Translations under genes and position numbers: made by a program
Shown here: positions 36,937-49,932 of the stretch, one piece after another
Numbering within the stretch: position 1 is the first letter of the stretch
Layout of the letters: the number at the start of each line of letters is the position of its first letter
Origin: Calendula officinalis
Lineage: Eukaryota; Streptophyta; Magnoliopsida; Asterales; Asteraceae
Length of the DNA: 64,000 bases
NCBI GenBank assembly: GCA_963853835.1
Contig: OY970825.1
Span: forward strand, 41,512,908-41,576,907
Direction: 5' to 3'
The notes under the pieces: generated by a model
What the model was told of the DNA's origin: nothing
The model's database searches: none
The model's input: only the letters and a program-made list of their open reading frames with translations

Positions 36937-39259
36937 TGTAACACCACAATCTAGAGCCATTTTTTTTTTAAATGCATACGGAAGCTATTTAAGAAACCAT
37001 AAATCCTAAATTATTACACATCATAAAAACTTTACATATTAACTAAATATATAAAACATTTAAAGGTGTTACTAAAACAGGCTCGACCCGGTATACAAAA
37101 TCAGAGTACGGTCAGACTTCCAAAACCCGACTCTAATCAAGCCTAATCCACAACCTGAAAAGAGTCAACAAATGAGGGATTAGGACAAAGCTAAGTGAAT
37201 AGAAATAAACATCAATTTGCATAACCACAACAAATTAGAAAATCAAGAGAAATCAATAGGGAAAATCCGTCCAAACTTCCACCAGCAATTTGACGTTATG
37301 AGAGGATCGGCGGTCGGGCGAGGACCTTCAACTGTTGTCGGCCAACAACAGTCAACCGATGGCTTCTTTACTAGAGACACGGTGATCCCTCCTTACGTAA
37401 CGAATACGAAGGAGTCCGATCGCCCCCACCAAGAGTAACGAAGCGTAGCCGAAAACCACCATAGCTAACCTCTAAAAAACATGTGCACATACTACCATGA
37501 ACCACTAGACCAAGTATAAACTTGTAAAAAGAATTGCAGCCAAGAAATCTGTTCCTGACAAAGTTCGCGTCGTGAACTCAGAGTTCGCGTCGCGAACTAA
37601 GAGTTCACGAATCGGGAACTACATCACGACCAAACCCCAACTTCTCTGGCCCGAGTTCGCGTTTCGCGAACACAAGTTCGCGTCGTGAACTACTCCAGAT
37701 ACCCAAATCCTGCACTTTTCCTCAAAACTCTACCATTCCCTAATTTTGTACATCACACAAGAAAGAAGGTTAAGTCCACTCACCTTAGGTTCCTTTTCGT
37801 GCCGTGCTCAATGATCTTATATCACTGAGGCTCCTTCCCTTTTCCTGTACAAAATGAATACCGAATTAGTCACCCGAAATCATCAATTGTTTAACAAGTA
37901 ATACAAGCTTAAGGCCACATCTTGCAACAACATCTTACAACCAATTACTTGCAATTGAACATATAACCAATACTAAAGTCCAACACTTCATCCAGTCAAT
38001 TTATTATGCCAATTGGCCAAATTGCACCTTAGGCCCAAACGGGTCAAAACAAGAATAAGGAATCGGGAAACTCCACAACACTTTCCAATGGGATATCCTA
38101 CTTGATCAACATCATAATTACATAATAACAAGTTACTTGCATCCAAATGCAAGTTTCACCAACTTTGATCTTATTTAGGTCAAATTGCACTAATTGCCAA
38201 ACAAACGGGTTAAGACCCCAACTAACATGATTATACTTCCCAACTAGACAACTAGCATATAAATGACATGAAATTAACAATTAAAGTTTACAAGTCATAC
38301 AAGACTAAAAGTCAACTCCCAGGTTTGACCAAAGTCAACAATCTACAAATTTAGCTAGTTATGACTAAATTTCCATCTTAGCCAAACACTACCAACACCA
38401 ATGCATTTTCATAACAAGCAACTAGAAATTCTTCATAACTAACAATCATCATTTAACAACATAATTAGCCTAACACAACATTAAGAACATCAAAATACAC
38501 AATTCAACAAATTAAGGAAAAAGCCATCTTCTTCCCAAATCCACCATTGATGGAGCTTTATGAAAGCTTCACCAAATGAGTTATAACTAACAACAATTCA
38601 TACAATACTTGCAAGAACTCAATTAGACACCAAATCATGCATCAATTCCAGATTACAAGCAAGATTCATCAAGAAATTCATAAAAACCCACTTAACTCAA
38701 GAACCCTAATTCAACAAAACTTCAAGAACATAAATCCTAGCTCAAGGAGGAAGAGAACTTACTTAATCTTGCTTCTAGAATCCGAAAATCACACAAGGAA
38801 GGCAAGAACTACAAGGATTGATCTTCAATTTGGGAGAAAACTCAAGAAAAATGTATGTGTGTGTATGTGTCGAGTTCTAGCAGAGAAAGAGAAGAGAAAA
38901 ACCAACAAAGTGACATCTGCCCCTTTACTAAACACGTACACCCCTCCCCCAAACACAGGTATTTTCATTTAAACACAGTACAGGATATTAGGTTCACAGA
39001 TAATTAATTTTGACCTAACTAACTCCAATTTTAACAACGAATATATTTTTAGAACCCTGGTTCAGAAATGAACCCAAATATGTAAAAATCATTTTAACAT
39101 TCAAATATCTCAGTTTTACTAATTTTTAACCCCATAGTTAAAAATACAATTAATTCAAATAAATCAAATAAAATCCTATAAAATAATAAGATAATGAACA
39201 ATAAGATATTACTTACCAAAAGTAATAAAATATAATTGGTCGGGTCTCGGGATGTTACA
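36937..39259 (-). repeat. 3' LTR of the Tekay element
   Basis: In sense orientation it runs from TGTAACATCCCGAGACC to GTGGTGTTACA. It is nearly identical to 44179-46507. It contains CG-rich inverted repeats at 37563-37690 and a CTCAGTGATA hairpin near 37808-37832. Confidence 0.93.
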
Positions 39260-39261
39260 AA

Positions 39262-39279
39262 TCTCCCCTCCTTAAAAAG
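39262..39279 (-). other. Polypurine tract of the Tekay element
   Basis: On the minus strand the tract CTTTTTAAGGAGGGGAGA lies beside the 3' LTR, the place where plus-strand DNA synthesis is primed. Confidence 0.8.
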
Positions 39280-40360
39280 ATTCCGTCCCCGGAATCTCAC
39301 TTTGATCAAATAATTTCGGATATCGATTCTTCATATCTGATTCGGTTTCCCACGTCATATCGGCACCCAAACTATGTTTCCACTTAACCAAGACCATCGG
39401 TATCTGCTTCTTTCTCAGTTTCGTTACCTTTCGATCCAAAATTTCCACCGGCTCTTCAACTAACCTTTTTCTCGAATCCACCTTTAAATCTGCAATCGGT
39501 AACACCGGGATTTCCTCATCAATATTACACTTCCTCAAATAACACACATTGAACGTGTCATGAATACCCGACAATTCAGGAGGAAGATCAAGTGCAACGG
39601 TTTGGTCATTCACCACTTGACGAATAACAAACGGGCCAATAAACCTCGGTGCTAATTTTCCTCGTTTTCCGAAACGAATAACACCTTTCCATGGGGAAAC
39701 TTTCAAATAAACCCGTTCACCCTCAACAAAAGTTACGGGTCGACGCCGTGGATCCGCATACATTTTCTGTCTATCCCGAGCGGCTTTTAACTTTTCACGT
39801 GGAATCGCCACCTTATCGGCCGTTATTTGAACAATCTCGGGACCCGCAAACTGTTTTTCTCCCGCTTCAAGCCAACATGTGGGATTTCTACACCGTCTAC
39901 CATACAACATTTCATATGGTGGCATTTTAATACTCGAATGATACGAGTTGTTATAAGCAAACTCGATCAAAGGCAAATGAGAATCCCACGACCCACCATA
40001 TTCTAACACACAAGCCCGTAACATATCTTCTAAAGTTTGTATAGTTCTCTCCGTCTGACCGTCGGTTTGTGGATGATATGCCGTGCTCAAATTCACCCGA
40101 GAACCTAATTCTCTTTGCAAACTCTTCCAAAAGTTAGAAACAAACCGTGGATCCCGATCGGACACAATAGTTAACGGAATACCATGTCGGGAAATAATCT
40201 CATCAATATACAACTTAGCCAATTTATCGAGTGATGCAGTTTCGTTTGTGGCCAAAAAGTGAGCACTTTTGGTCAACCGATCGACAATTACCCAAATCAT
40301 ATCGTGATTCTTTTGAGTACGAGGTAATTTCGTGACGAAATCCATTGTAATATTTTCCCA
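39272..40360 (-). pseudogene. Tekay integrase catalytic core and chromodomain
   Basis: This continues the pol frame after an in-frame TAA (40361-40363). Residues 1-160 from the first ATG hold the integrase core: the first Asp in MDFVTKLPR, IVSDRDPRF, YHPQTDGQTERTIQTLEDML. GERVYLKVSPWKG and LAPRFIGPFVI follow, the GPY/F-like part. The last 60 or so residues, with EEPVEILDRKVTKLR, IPMVLVKWKH, MTWETESDMKNRYPKLF, form a chromodomain that in this clade directs insertion to marked chromatin. The stop lies just before the polypurine tract, a compact arrangement. Confidence 0.9.
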
Positions 40361-42979
40361 TTACCACTCGGGTATCTCCAACTGTTTTAACGACCCATAC
40401 GGTTTTTGATGGTCGGCCTTGACTTGTGCACAAACATGGTATTTTTCAACAAATCGGGCAATATCTAACTTCATAGAGGGCCACCAATACAAAACTTTCA
40501 AGTCATTATACATTTTTGTACAACCCGGATGAATAGATAAACGTGATTTATGTGATTCTTCCAATATTAATTCCCGCAATCCCCCAAGTAACGGTACCCA
40601 AATTCGTGATCGAAACGTTTTCAATCTTCGAGTATCATCAACCAACTCATCTTTTCGCTTACACATAATTTCCGATTTCAAGTTTTCGTCTTTCAAGGCT
40701 TCTATTTGACATATTCTCAACTGGTCAATAATATCGGACACAATTTCCATACGCATAAACTGAACCACCTCCGATGATCCCTTACGGCTTAAGGCATCGG
40801 CAACTACATTAGCTTTTCCCGGGTGGTACCGACTTTCACAATCATAGTCTTTAATGAGCTCTAACCACCTTCGTTGTCTTACATTCAAATCTTTTTTTGT
40901 GAAAACATATTGAAGACTTTTATGATCGGTACATATAACACATTTGGTTCCATAAAGATAATGCCTCCACAACTTTAATACGAAAATCACCGCCGCGAGC
41001 TCTAAATCATGGGTCGGGTAATTCTTTTCATGGGATTTCAATTGACGAGAGGCATAAGCAATCACCCGGTCTCTTTGCATTAGTACACAACCCAAACCCG
41101 AATAAGATGCATCACAATAAACTATAAAATCATCTGAGCCCTCGGGTAAGGCAAGTATTGGAGCTTGACACAATAATTGTTTTAACAATTGAAACGCCTT
41201 TTCTTGTTCATCACCCCACCGATATAGAACATCTTTTCGTGTCAACTTTGTCAACGGACTAGCAATCTTTGAGAAATTCTTGATGAACCTTCTATAATAA
41301 CCGGCCAAACCTAAAAAGCTTTTAATTTCGGATGGAGTCTTCGGGGCACTCCAATTCATCACCGCGGCTATCTTAGACGGGTCCACTTTCACCCCTTCTT
41401 TACAAATTACATGCCCTAAAAACTGTACCTCACGGAGCCAAAACTCACACTTCGAGAACTTAGCATAAAGTTGTTCCCGTTTCAAAGTGTCTAAAACTTG
41501 CCCTAAATGATTCTCATGATCCAGATCGGTTTTGGAATATAATAGTATATCATCAATAAAAACAATTACAAATTTATCGAGAAACGGTCGACATACCCGG
41601 TTCATAAGATCCATGAATATAGCGGGAGCATTCGTCAAACCGAATGGCATGACTAGAAATTCGTAGTGACCGTATCTCGTTCGAAACGCGGTTTTTGGGA
41701 TATCGTTCTCATGAACCCGGACTTGATGATAACCCGACCTTAAATCAATCTTTGAAAAGTATGAAGCCCCTTGCAACTGATCAAACAAATCATCTATACG
41801 CGGCAACGGATACTTATTCTTAACTGTTCGTTTGTTCAACTCGCGGTAATCAATACACATTCTCATAGTACCGTCTTTCTTTTTAACAAACAAAACTGGT
41901 GCACCCCAAGGCGAAGAACTCGGTCTGATAAAACCCTTATCCAATAATTCTTGTATCTGTGTCATCATCTCCCGAATTTCTGACGGTGCTAATCTGTACG
42001 GAGCCCTGGCCACGGGACTGGCTCCCGGAACCAAATCGATTTTAAACTCTACCTCCCGAATAGGAGGTAACCCAGGCAACTCATCGTTAAAGACCTCCGG
42101 GTATTCCGATACCACCCGGATGTCTCTAACAACCTGCTTTTCTTTTCTGACGTCAATGGCATAAGCAAGGAACGATTCACATCCTTTGACTAGAGATTTT
42201 CTAGCTTTTATGAATGAAATAATAGGGAGAGATGTATTAACCCGATCCCCACGGGCCACTACGTGTGTCCCGTCAGGCAATGGAAATGAAATCAATTTCT
42301 TATCACAATTTATTAATGCTTTATTTAAACTAAGCCAATCCATTCCAAGGACCACATCAAAACCGGATATTGGCATTAAGAGTAAAAACATATTAAAACA
42401 CGCTCCTTCTATATCAATATTTGCCCCGGTCACAGATGTTGTGACTGGCACCACATAACCATCAGCTACCTCCACTTCCAATGGAGTAGTTACCACAGAT
42501 GTAGGCAATTTTAACTTAGCATGAAAATCCACAGAAATAAATGAGCGATTAGCTCCAGAATCAAACAACACACGAGCATCAATGTTATTTATCGGGAACA
42601 TACCAGTGATGACATCGTCAGTAGTGGTAGCCTCTTCGACCGTCATTTTGAAGGCTCGACCCTCTGGTGTAGCACGGTTCTTCCTCTTTTGAGGAGATGA
42701 TGCCACTGATCCCCCAACCGACCCAGAACCCGAACCCGATCTTCTATCCGAAGGACAATCACCGACTCTGTGACCTTCTTTATGACAATTCCAACAAACA
42801 CTTATTGGGAATTTACAAACATTCATCTCGTGCCCATACTGACCGCACCTGACACACCGCATCATTTGGGCCGTACAAGCCCCGTTATGAGAAGATCTAC
42901 ATCTAACACACCACTGTGCCTTTTGACCCGAATTCCCACCCGACTGTTTACGATTCGAACTCGTAAACCTTTGATTTCT
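40361..42979 (-). pseudogene. Tekay pol: zinc knuckles, protease, RT, RNase H, integrase N-terminus
   Basis: The frame runs in phase with gag. From the ATG at 42865, zinc knuckles are at residues 4-17 (CVRCGQYGHEMNVC) and 24-37 (CWNCHKEGHRVGDC). The protease DSGA is at 102-105. Reverse transcriptase spans about 300-480 with the catalytic FIDD at 436-439. RNase H has VYCDASYSGLG and TDHKSLQYV. The integrase zinc region shows HPGCTKMYNDL and KYHVCAQVK. The first Cys of its HHCC signature is replaced by Tyr near 40454. TAA ends the frame at 40361. The product would copy and process element RNA. Confidence 0.93.
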
Positions 42980-43993
42980 TTACCCCTTCTTGCTTTGTTG
43001 AGAACTTGATTGGGTGGACTTAAACTTTTGATACCCCGGTCTATCTTGGGTCACCCAATTATGAGAATTTAAATCACCTTCTACAGTTTTGGCCAAATCA
43101 AAAGCCTGTGATAGTGTGGTTGCAAGTCTTGCTGTGGTTCGGTACTCGGGCCGCAAAGCACCAACAAAATGTTTTATTTTTGACGACTCATCGGGAACCC
43201 ATTGTTGCACAAACCTTAACTTCTCATTAAATTGTTCAATTAAATCATCAACTGTCATCCTCTCGGTCATACTCAAATTTAAGAATTCCGATCGAATTCT
43301 ATCCATCTCAAACGAATTGCAATAACGTTTGCACACTTGTTCTTTAAATTGATCCCATGTTATACAGTTTTTGACTTCTTTGGGTAGATGTTCAATCAAG
43401 GTATCCCACCAATTCATAGCACCACCTACTAACTTCCGTGTGGCATACATCACCCGGTGTTGGTCATCACACCCGCAAGCGTCTAAGGTTCTTTCCATTT
43501 CTCTTAACCAGTTCATAGTGACATTGGGATCCCTGCTTCCACTAAATTCAGGGGGTTTACAGTCTAAAAATTGTTTGAAAGTGCAACTTGGTTTCATACC
43601 GAATGGGTAAGGTTGATGAGTAAATTGATATTGAGGTAAACCCTGGCTTGGGTTAACGTAATAGTATTGTGGTTGCGACATTATTGGATGAGGTTCGGAT
43701 GTGGTTGACATTAGGGGAACCGTCATGGTGAAGGCGGGAGTTGTGGGAATGTGCATGGTAGGAACGGACATTGATGGAGTAAACACGGGAGGGAAGTTTG
43801 GTGGTTGGTTATTTTGGTTCTGGCTCATGCTATCCACCATATTTTGGAGGTGTTCCAGTCGGCTTTCCATTCTTATAATATAATCTTCTCTATCTTCATT
43901 CGTATCCCCGGAAGTACCAATGATTCCTTGATCGGGGTTCGGCATGGTTATCGGCGGATTGAGATCGTTATCTGTCATATCTGTAACAAACAC
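42980..43993 (-). CDS. Tekay Gag
   Basis: This 337-aa frame encodes a capsid-type Gag. Residues 150-290 contain CKPPEFSGSRDPNVTMNWLR, GGAMNWWDTL and FKEQVCKRYCNSFEMDRIRS, the retrotransposon gag domain. An N-terminal region rich in Pro, Gln and Asn precedes it. Its zinc knuckles lie past a TAA at 42980-42982, in the same frame, so gag and pol were probably one reading frame before that nonsense change. The ATG at 43993 is the first in frame after the primer-binding site. Gag would package the element's RNA into particles. Confidence 0.88.
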   Translation of the reverse strand: MFVTDMTDNDLNPPITMPNPDQGIIGTSGDTNEDREDYIIRMESRLEHLQNMVDSMSQNQNNQPPNFPPVFTPSMSVPTMHIPTTPAFTMTVPLMSTTSEPHPIMSQPQYYYVNPSQGLPQYQFTHQPYPFGMKPSCTFKQFLDCKPPEFSGSRDPNVTMNWLREMERTLDACGCDDQHRVMYATRKLVGGAMNWWDTLIEHLPKEVKNCITWDQFKEQVCKRYCNSFEMDRIRSEFLNLSMTERMTVDDLIEQFNEKLRFVQQWVPDESSKIKHFVGALRPEYRTTARLATTLSQAFDLAKTVEGDLNSHNWVTQDRPGYQKFKSTQSSSQQSKKG

Positions 43994-44163
43994 AACATCT
44001 CACGAACTATTAGTTTAAATCGTTAGTACCTATCTACTAACTACTACTAACACACAATTCATATTCACTCGACTAATCCACTCCCATAATTAAGGAAGTT
44101 TGACCAACTCGAGCCAAGATTTGGGAATGGTACACCTAAATGTGCAACCATCGCCAAACCTAG

Positions 44164-44175
44164 GCTCTGATACCA
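44164..44175 (-). other. Primer-binding site of the Tekay element
   Basis: On the minus strand TGGTATCAGAGC is complementary to the 3' end of initiator methionine tRNA and lies three bases inside the 5' LTR. Confidence 0.9.
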
Positions 44176-44178
44176 AAT

Positions 44179-46507
44179 TGTAACACCACAATCTAGAGCC
44201 ATTTTTTTTTTAAAAATGCATACGGAAGCGATTTAAGAAACCATAAATCCTAAATTATTACACATCATAAAAACTTTACATATTAACTAAATATATAAAA
44301 CATTTAAAGGTGTTACTAAAACAGGCTCGACCCGGTATACAAAATCAGAGTACGGTCAGACTTTCAAAACCCGACTCTAATCAAGCCTAATCCACAACCT
44401 GAAAAGAGTCAACAAATGAGGGATTAGCACACAAAGCTAAGTGAATAGAAATAAACATCAATTTGCATAACCACAACAAATTAGAAAATCAAGAGAAATC
44501 AATAGGGAAAATCCGTCCAAACTTCCACAAGCAATTGGACGTTATGAGAGGATCGGCGGTCGGGCGAGGACCTTCAACTGTTGTCAGCCAACAACAGTCA
44601 ACCGATGGCTTCTTTACTAGAGACACGGTGATCCCACCTTACGTAACGAATACGAAGGAGTCCGATCGCCCCCACCAAGAGTAACGAAGCGTAGCCGAAA
44701 ACCACCATAGCTAACCTCTAAAAAACATGTGCACATACTACCATGAACCACTAGACCAAGTATAAACTTGTAAAAAGAATTGCAGCCAAGAAATCTGTTC
44801 CTGACAAAGTTCGCGTCGTGAACTCAGAGTTCGCGTCGCGAACTAAGAGTTCACGAATCGGGAACTACATCACGACCAAACCCCAACTTCTCTGGCCCGA
44901 GTTCGCGTTTCGCGAACACAAGTTCGCGTCGTGAACTACTCCAGATGCCCAAATCCTGCACTTTTCCTCAAAACTCTACCATTCCCTAATTTTGTACATC
45001 ACACAAGAAAGAAGGTTAAGTCCACTCACCTTAGCTTCCTTTTCGTGCCGAGCTCAATGATCTTATATCACTGAGGCTCCTTCCCTTTTCCTGTACAAAA
45101 TGAATACCGAATTAGTCACCCGAAATCATCAATTGTTTAACAAGTAATACAAGCTTAAGGCCACATCTTGCAACAACATCTTACAACCAATTACTTGCAA
45201 TTGAACATATAACCAATACTAAAGTCCAACACTTCATCCAGTCAATTCATTATGCCAATTGGCCAAATTGCACCTTAGGCCCAAACGGGTCAAAACAAGA
45301 ATAAGGAATCGGGAAACTCCACAACACTTTCCAATGGGATATCCTACTTGATCAACATCAAAATTACATACTAACAAGTTACTTGCATCCAAATGCAAGT
45401 TTCACCAACTTTGACCTTATTTAGGTCAAATTGCACTAATTGCCAAACAAACGGGTTAAGACCCCAACTAACATGATTATACTTCCTAACTAGACAACTA
45501 GCATATAAATGACATGAAATTAACAATTAGAGTTTACAAGCCATAAAAAATACTAAAAGTCAACTCCCAGGTTTGATCAAAGTCAACAATCTACAAATTT
45601 AGCTAGTTATGACTAAATTTCCATCTTAGCCAAACACTACCAACACCAATGCATTTTTATAACAAGCAACTAGAAATTCTTCATAACTAACAATCATCAT
45701 TTAACAACATAATTAGCCTAACACAACATTAAGAACATCAAAATTCACAATTCAACAAATTAAAGAAAAAGCCATCTTCTTCCCAAATCCACCATTGATG
45801 GAGCTTTATGAAAGCTTCACCAAATGAGTTATAACTAACAACAATTCATACAATACTTGCAAGAACTCAATTAGACACCAAATCATGCATCAATTCCAGA
45901 TTACAAGCAAAATTCATCAAGAAATTCATAAAAACCCACTTAACTCAAGAACCCTAATTCAACAAAACTTCAAGAACATAAACCCTAGCTCAAGGAGGAA
46001 GAGAACTTACTTAATCTTGCTTCTAGAATCCGAAAATCACACAAGGAAGGCAAGAACTACAAGGATTGATCTTCAATTTGGGAGAAAACTCAAGAAAAAT
46101 GTATGTGTGTGTATGTGTCGAGTTCTAGCAGAGAAAGAGAAGAGAAAAACCAACAAAGTGACATATGCCCATTTACTAAACACGTACACCCCTCCCCCAA
46201 ACACAGGTATTTTCATTTAAACACAGTACAGGATATTAGGTTCACAGATAATTAATTTAGACCTAACTAACTCTAATTTTAACAACGAAGATATTTTTAG
46301 AACCCTGGTTCAGAAATGAACCCAAATATGTAAAAATCATTTTAACATTCAAATATCTCAGTTTTACTAATTTTTAACCCCATAGTTAAAAATACAATTA
46401 ATTCAAATAAATCAAATAAAATCCTATAAAATAATAAGATAATAAACAATAAGATATTACTTACCAAAAGTAATAAAATATAATTGGTCGGGTCTCGGGA
46501 TGTTACA
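44179..46507 (-). repeat. 5' LTR of the Tekay element
   Basis: It has the same termini as the 3' LTR and differs by scattered substitutions and small indels. It would carry the promoter in this orientation. CG-rich inverted repeats lie at 44807-44937. Confidence 0.93.
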
Positions 46508-49500
46508 ATCACATCATCTCTCCATATCATAACTCGATGGTTATGTCAATCTAGCTCTCGGCTATCACGTCTATCATCAAACAAGTTAGTTCAATACAAC
46601 TATCGGTATAACTAACTACTAGCTACTAGTCTATACAATTAAGCAAATAGACCATAACACAAGTAATAAAAATGTATTTCATAGGCTATGTACTCAGTAA
46701 AGTTCCACACGTACTCACCTTAGTAACAAAGATGCTTTAACCGTATTCTTTCCGCCGGTTCCTTGCTCACAATTCGTCCACTTCAATACTTCACCGAATG
46801 TCTAAAACAATTTCCACAACAAGATCATCAACACAAATTACTACCAATGTGTTCATCTACCTCTAGATAACACCCATCAATCCATTTCCCCCAAATATGG
46901 TGGTTTACCAAACCCTAGGTTTAACCAACCCGTAAGATTCTTACAAATCATAATTATACACTTGTTTCCTTTGTTAATATACCATCTATTAAGTGTATAC
47001 ACCATTTATATCACCATAACCCATAACCCCAAGAACTAGGGTTTCAACCCCAAGCTTCTAAACCCATAGATCTAAAGCCATAACTACAAAGGATTGAAGA
47101 TATACCTTTAATCTTCAACTAGGAGTGAAGAATCACAAGATTTGACCAAGAAATCTGCTCCAAATGATGCTTTACACTCAAAATCATTCACACACTTGAA
47201 GAGAGAAAAACTAGGGTTTACAAATGCAATGAATGAGCTCAAACCCGACTTTAATGCTGCACGACCAAAGTTCACGGCGCGAACTACTTCGCGTCGCTAA
47301 CTCTGCATATCGTACGCATACTTAGCGATCGCTATCTCATCGCGAACTACTTCGCGCCCGATAGCCAAACTACCTGGCCCGACTTCCCGATCGCGACCAA
47401 TAGTTCGCGTCGCGAACTCTCTTAGGCAGCAGGGCTGCATTTTTTTTTATCTTTGTCCCGACCCGGTTTCGCCCACAACTTTCACGTACGGTGTCCAAAC
47501 GACACGAAACCAATTTCCACGTGTTTTATATGATTTATCCATAATTATCATATTTTTACATATTTTATTTATTTACAATTTCGGGTCGTTACACTACTAG
47601 TAGTGGTTCATTAAATAATTGGAGATATGACGAAGCTAAAATAAAAAAGGCTTTACTTAAAATGTTTGTTGTGGGAGAACTTTCTTTCTCATTCGACAAG
47701 AATGAAACTTTAATCGAGTATACCCAGGCTTTAAATGCAAAATTCACTTTGCCATCCCGTTGCACTATTTCTAGGGATTGTTCTAAACTTTTCCTAGAAT
47801 AAAGGAAGAAAATGTTAAGTTTTTTATCGAACCCTACAAACACCGTCCACCTAACAACAGACACGTGGACATCTAGTTGTCAAAAGAAGACGTATATGGT
47901 GTTAACCGCACACTTCATACATGATAATTGGGTAATGCATAAAAGAATTATAAACTTTAAACCGATTTTTAGTCACAGGGGGGAGGACATTAGAAGGGAT
48001 ATATTAGAGTGCATTAATGCATGGGAAATAAAAAATGTGATGAGTATAACGGTTGATAATGCTACGTCTAATGACAAAGCTATTGAATATTTGATTAAGA
48101 AGTTGCCAAACATATATGATAACGGGAAACATTTTCACATTCGATGTATGGCATGTATTCTAAACTTAGTTGTGAAAGATGGTTTAAATGAGCATAATGA
48201 TTGTATTGATATTATATGTTTAGTCGTTTGATACATTTGAAATTCTAGTCAAATATTTGACTCCTTTAAAGATTGTGCTAAGAGATTATGTGTGTCAGAC
48301 AAATTTTTGTGTGCGGATTGCCCTACTAGGTGGAACTCGACATATGAAATGTTAAAAACTGCATTCGAGTTGAGACATGCGTTCTTTGAGTTTGATAAGC
48401 TAAATGCTTCTTATTGACGTGACCTTGAAAAGATTCCTGAGCGATATCAGTTTGAAACCTGTAGAAAGATTATTGATTTTTCAGAGAAGTTTAAAATTAA
48501 AACCGAAGTAGTGTCGGCTTCATCTCGCCCGGTTGCTCATATGTTTTTTAGTGAAGTTTGGGATGTTGAGAAACACCTTTTTAAGTGGGGAAAAGATTAT
48601 GAATATTCAGGTATGGTAGGAAAAATGTTTCAGAAGTACATTAAATATTGGGGGGACTTTACCAAACTCAATCATTATATGTATTTTGCCGTTATTTTAG
48701 ATCTCACTATGAAGTCGGAAATTATAGGGTTTGGTTTTAAATATTTGATCGATAAAAATAAGAAACCCGAAATGACTGAACTAATTATTGTTGAAATGGT
48801 TAAAGAAATGGTAAAAACAATTGAGGATAATATGGGTTCATTGTTTGAAATGTATGAAGAAAAGTTCCACACGGAAAACTCAAATGAGACCTCTAAAAGT
48901 ACAAAAAATGAATGCACATCATCAAGTCGTGTTGGAAATGATTTTTTAAGTAGTTTTCTTGCACAAAACTCAAGTTCAAGGACAAGGACTTCATCCGTTA
49001 GCGAGCTAAAAAAAAAAATATAAATGAGCCTCGACTTGAAATATACGATGAAGAGTTTGACGTACTTGGATGGTGGAGACTAAATAGCCCACGTTTTCCA
49101 ATAGTTTCAAGGATGGCAAAAGGTAAAAAAATTATTTTAAATGTAACTTAAATTATTGTGTTTTTATATTAATGTTTTTCATATTTATTGTAGATATTTT
49201 GGCAATACAAATTTCTACCGTTGCATCGGAGTCGGCTTTTAGTACGGGTGGTCGTGTTTTAGACCCGTATAGAAGTTTGTTAAAACCTCACATAGTGGAG
49301 GCCTTAATATGCACCCAAGATTGGTTGAGAAAAGTCACAAAAACCGATAAATATTGACGAGGAAAGTGATGTGATTAAAGATGATGAGATTGCTAAAGGT
49401 AAGTTAAATTTTAATCGTTTGACATACATCATCTAGTTATACTTGATGATATATATTGATTAGTATGTTGCGTTTTCAGATATCGAAGAGGAGCTAAAAA

Positions 49501-49711
49501 AATAAAATGCAAAAGGGAAAAGTATTGCAATAGACGATTGATGTTTTTAATTTGTTTGATATTGAGTAAACAATGTTGGTTTTGTTTTTTAATTTATGCA
49601 TTATATGTAAAACAATGTTGGTTTTTTTTTGGATTTATGAACAATGTTGGTATTTTTGGATTTATGAATTATGTTGGCTTTTATTTTGAACCTCAAATTC
49701 TGCAAAGAATG

Positions 49712-49927
49712 TGAAACATCTCAGAATCCCGTAGCACGATATTGTCCGCTTTGCCCACCGGCGCACAGTTTTGTTCTTGGTATGAACCACTCCACCCAAA
49801 AGACCTCATGTTAGGAAATGTATCCACACCCTTATAAGGAGTGTTTTGTTCCCCTCTCCAAAAACAGTGTGGGACGGATGGTGGGCAAAGCGAACAATAT
49901 CGTGCTACGGGATTCTGGGATGTTATA
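49712..49927 (-). repeat. TRIM-like solo LTR, 216 bp
   Basis: On the minus strand it begins TATAACATCCCAGAATCCCG and ends GAGATGTTTCA, with GAATG on both sides (49707-49711 and 49928-49932). Inside are GGAGAGGGGAACAAAACACT and CTTATAAGGGTGTGG, phrases of a small LTR widespread in plants, and mirrored GTAGCACGATATTGT and ACAATATCGTGCTAC arms. It sits within the hAT element, downstream of its transposase. Confidence 0.75.
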
Positions 49928-49932
49928 GAATG

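Larger units (their letters stand above)
36937..46507 (-). mobile_element. Full-length Ty3/gypsy chromovirus, Tekay type
   Basis: Two LTRs of 2323 and 2329 bp (36937-39259, 44179-46507) bracket a gag-pol region on the minus strand. A perfect 5-bp duplication ATCAC lies at 36932-36936 and 46508-46512. The primer-binding site and polypurine tract are at the expected places. By eye the LTRs differ at about 35-40 positions (roughly 1.6 percent), suggesting a fairly recent insertion. A C-terminal chromodomain and the RT/INT sequence style place it in the Tekay (Del) clade. Confidence 0.95.
36293..47593 (-). repeat. Solo LTR, family 3 (about 1.73 kb), split by a Tekay element
   Basis: In minus orientation it begins TGTAACGACCCGAAATTG and ends TTTGAGGTGTTACA, matching the 5' LTR at 61343-63011, including GGTTTCGTGTCGTTTGGACA and GGGCGAAACCGGGTCG. 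The parts 36293-36936 and 46513-47593 sum to about the length of that LTR (1669 bp), so no internal region is present. Flanking pentamers are CTAGT (36288-36292) and CTACT (47594-47598), a duplication with one mismatch. Confidence 0.8.
35240..49505 (+). pseudogene. hAT transposase (BED finger, RNase-H-like core, dimerisation domain)
   Basis: A first exon at 35240-35281 (MSDLESDNSDSEFQ) has a GT donor; the second begins near 35931 after an AG. A BED zinc finger lies at about 36055-36230, with VWDHFTRYKVDG, CNYC and a distal H-x4-C in THIKVC. Coding resumes after the insertion at 47594 with core motifs such as VHLTTDTWTS, ITVDNATSND and HIRCMACILNLVVKDGL. The hAT C-terminal dimerisation segment (49193-49350) has ASESAFSTGGRVLDPYRSLL. 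Stops at 36239, after LFLE near 47803, and near 48232 and 48417, plus frameshifts, inactivate it. It resembles RICESLEEPER-type proteins. Confidence 0.85.

Noticed and set aside
38637..38972. Frame of 111 aa, repeated at 45885-46220
   Set aside because: Both copies lie at the same place in the two Tekay LTRs, antisense to the element; conserved only because the LTRs are young.
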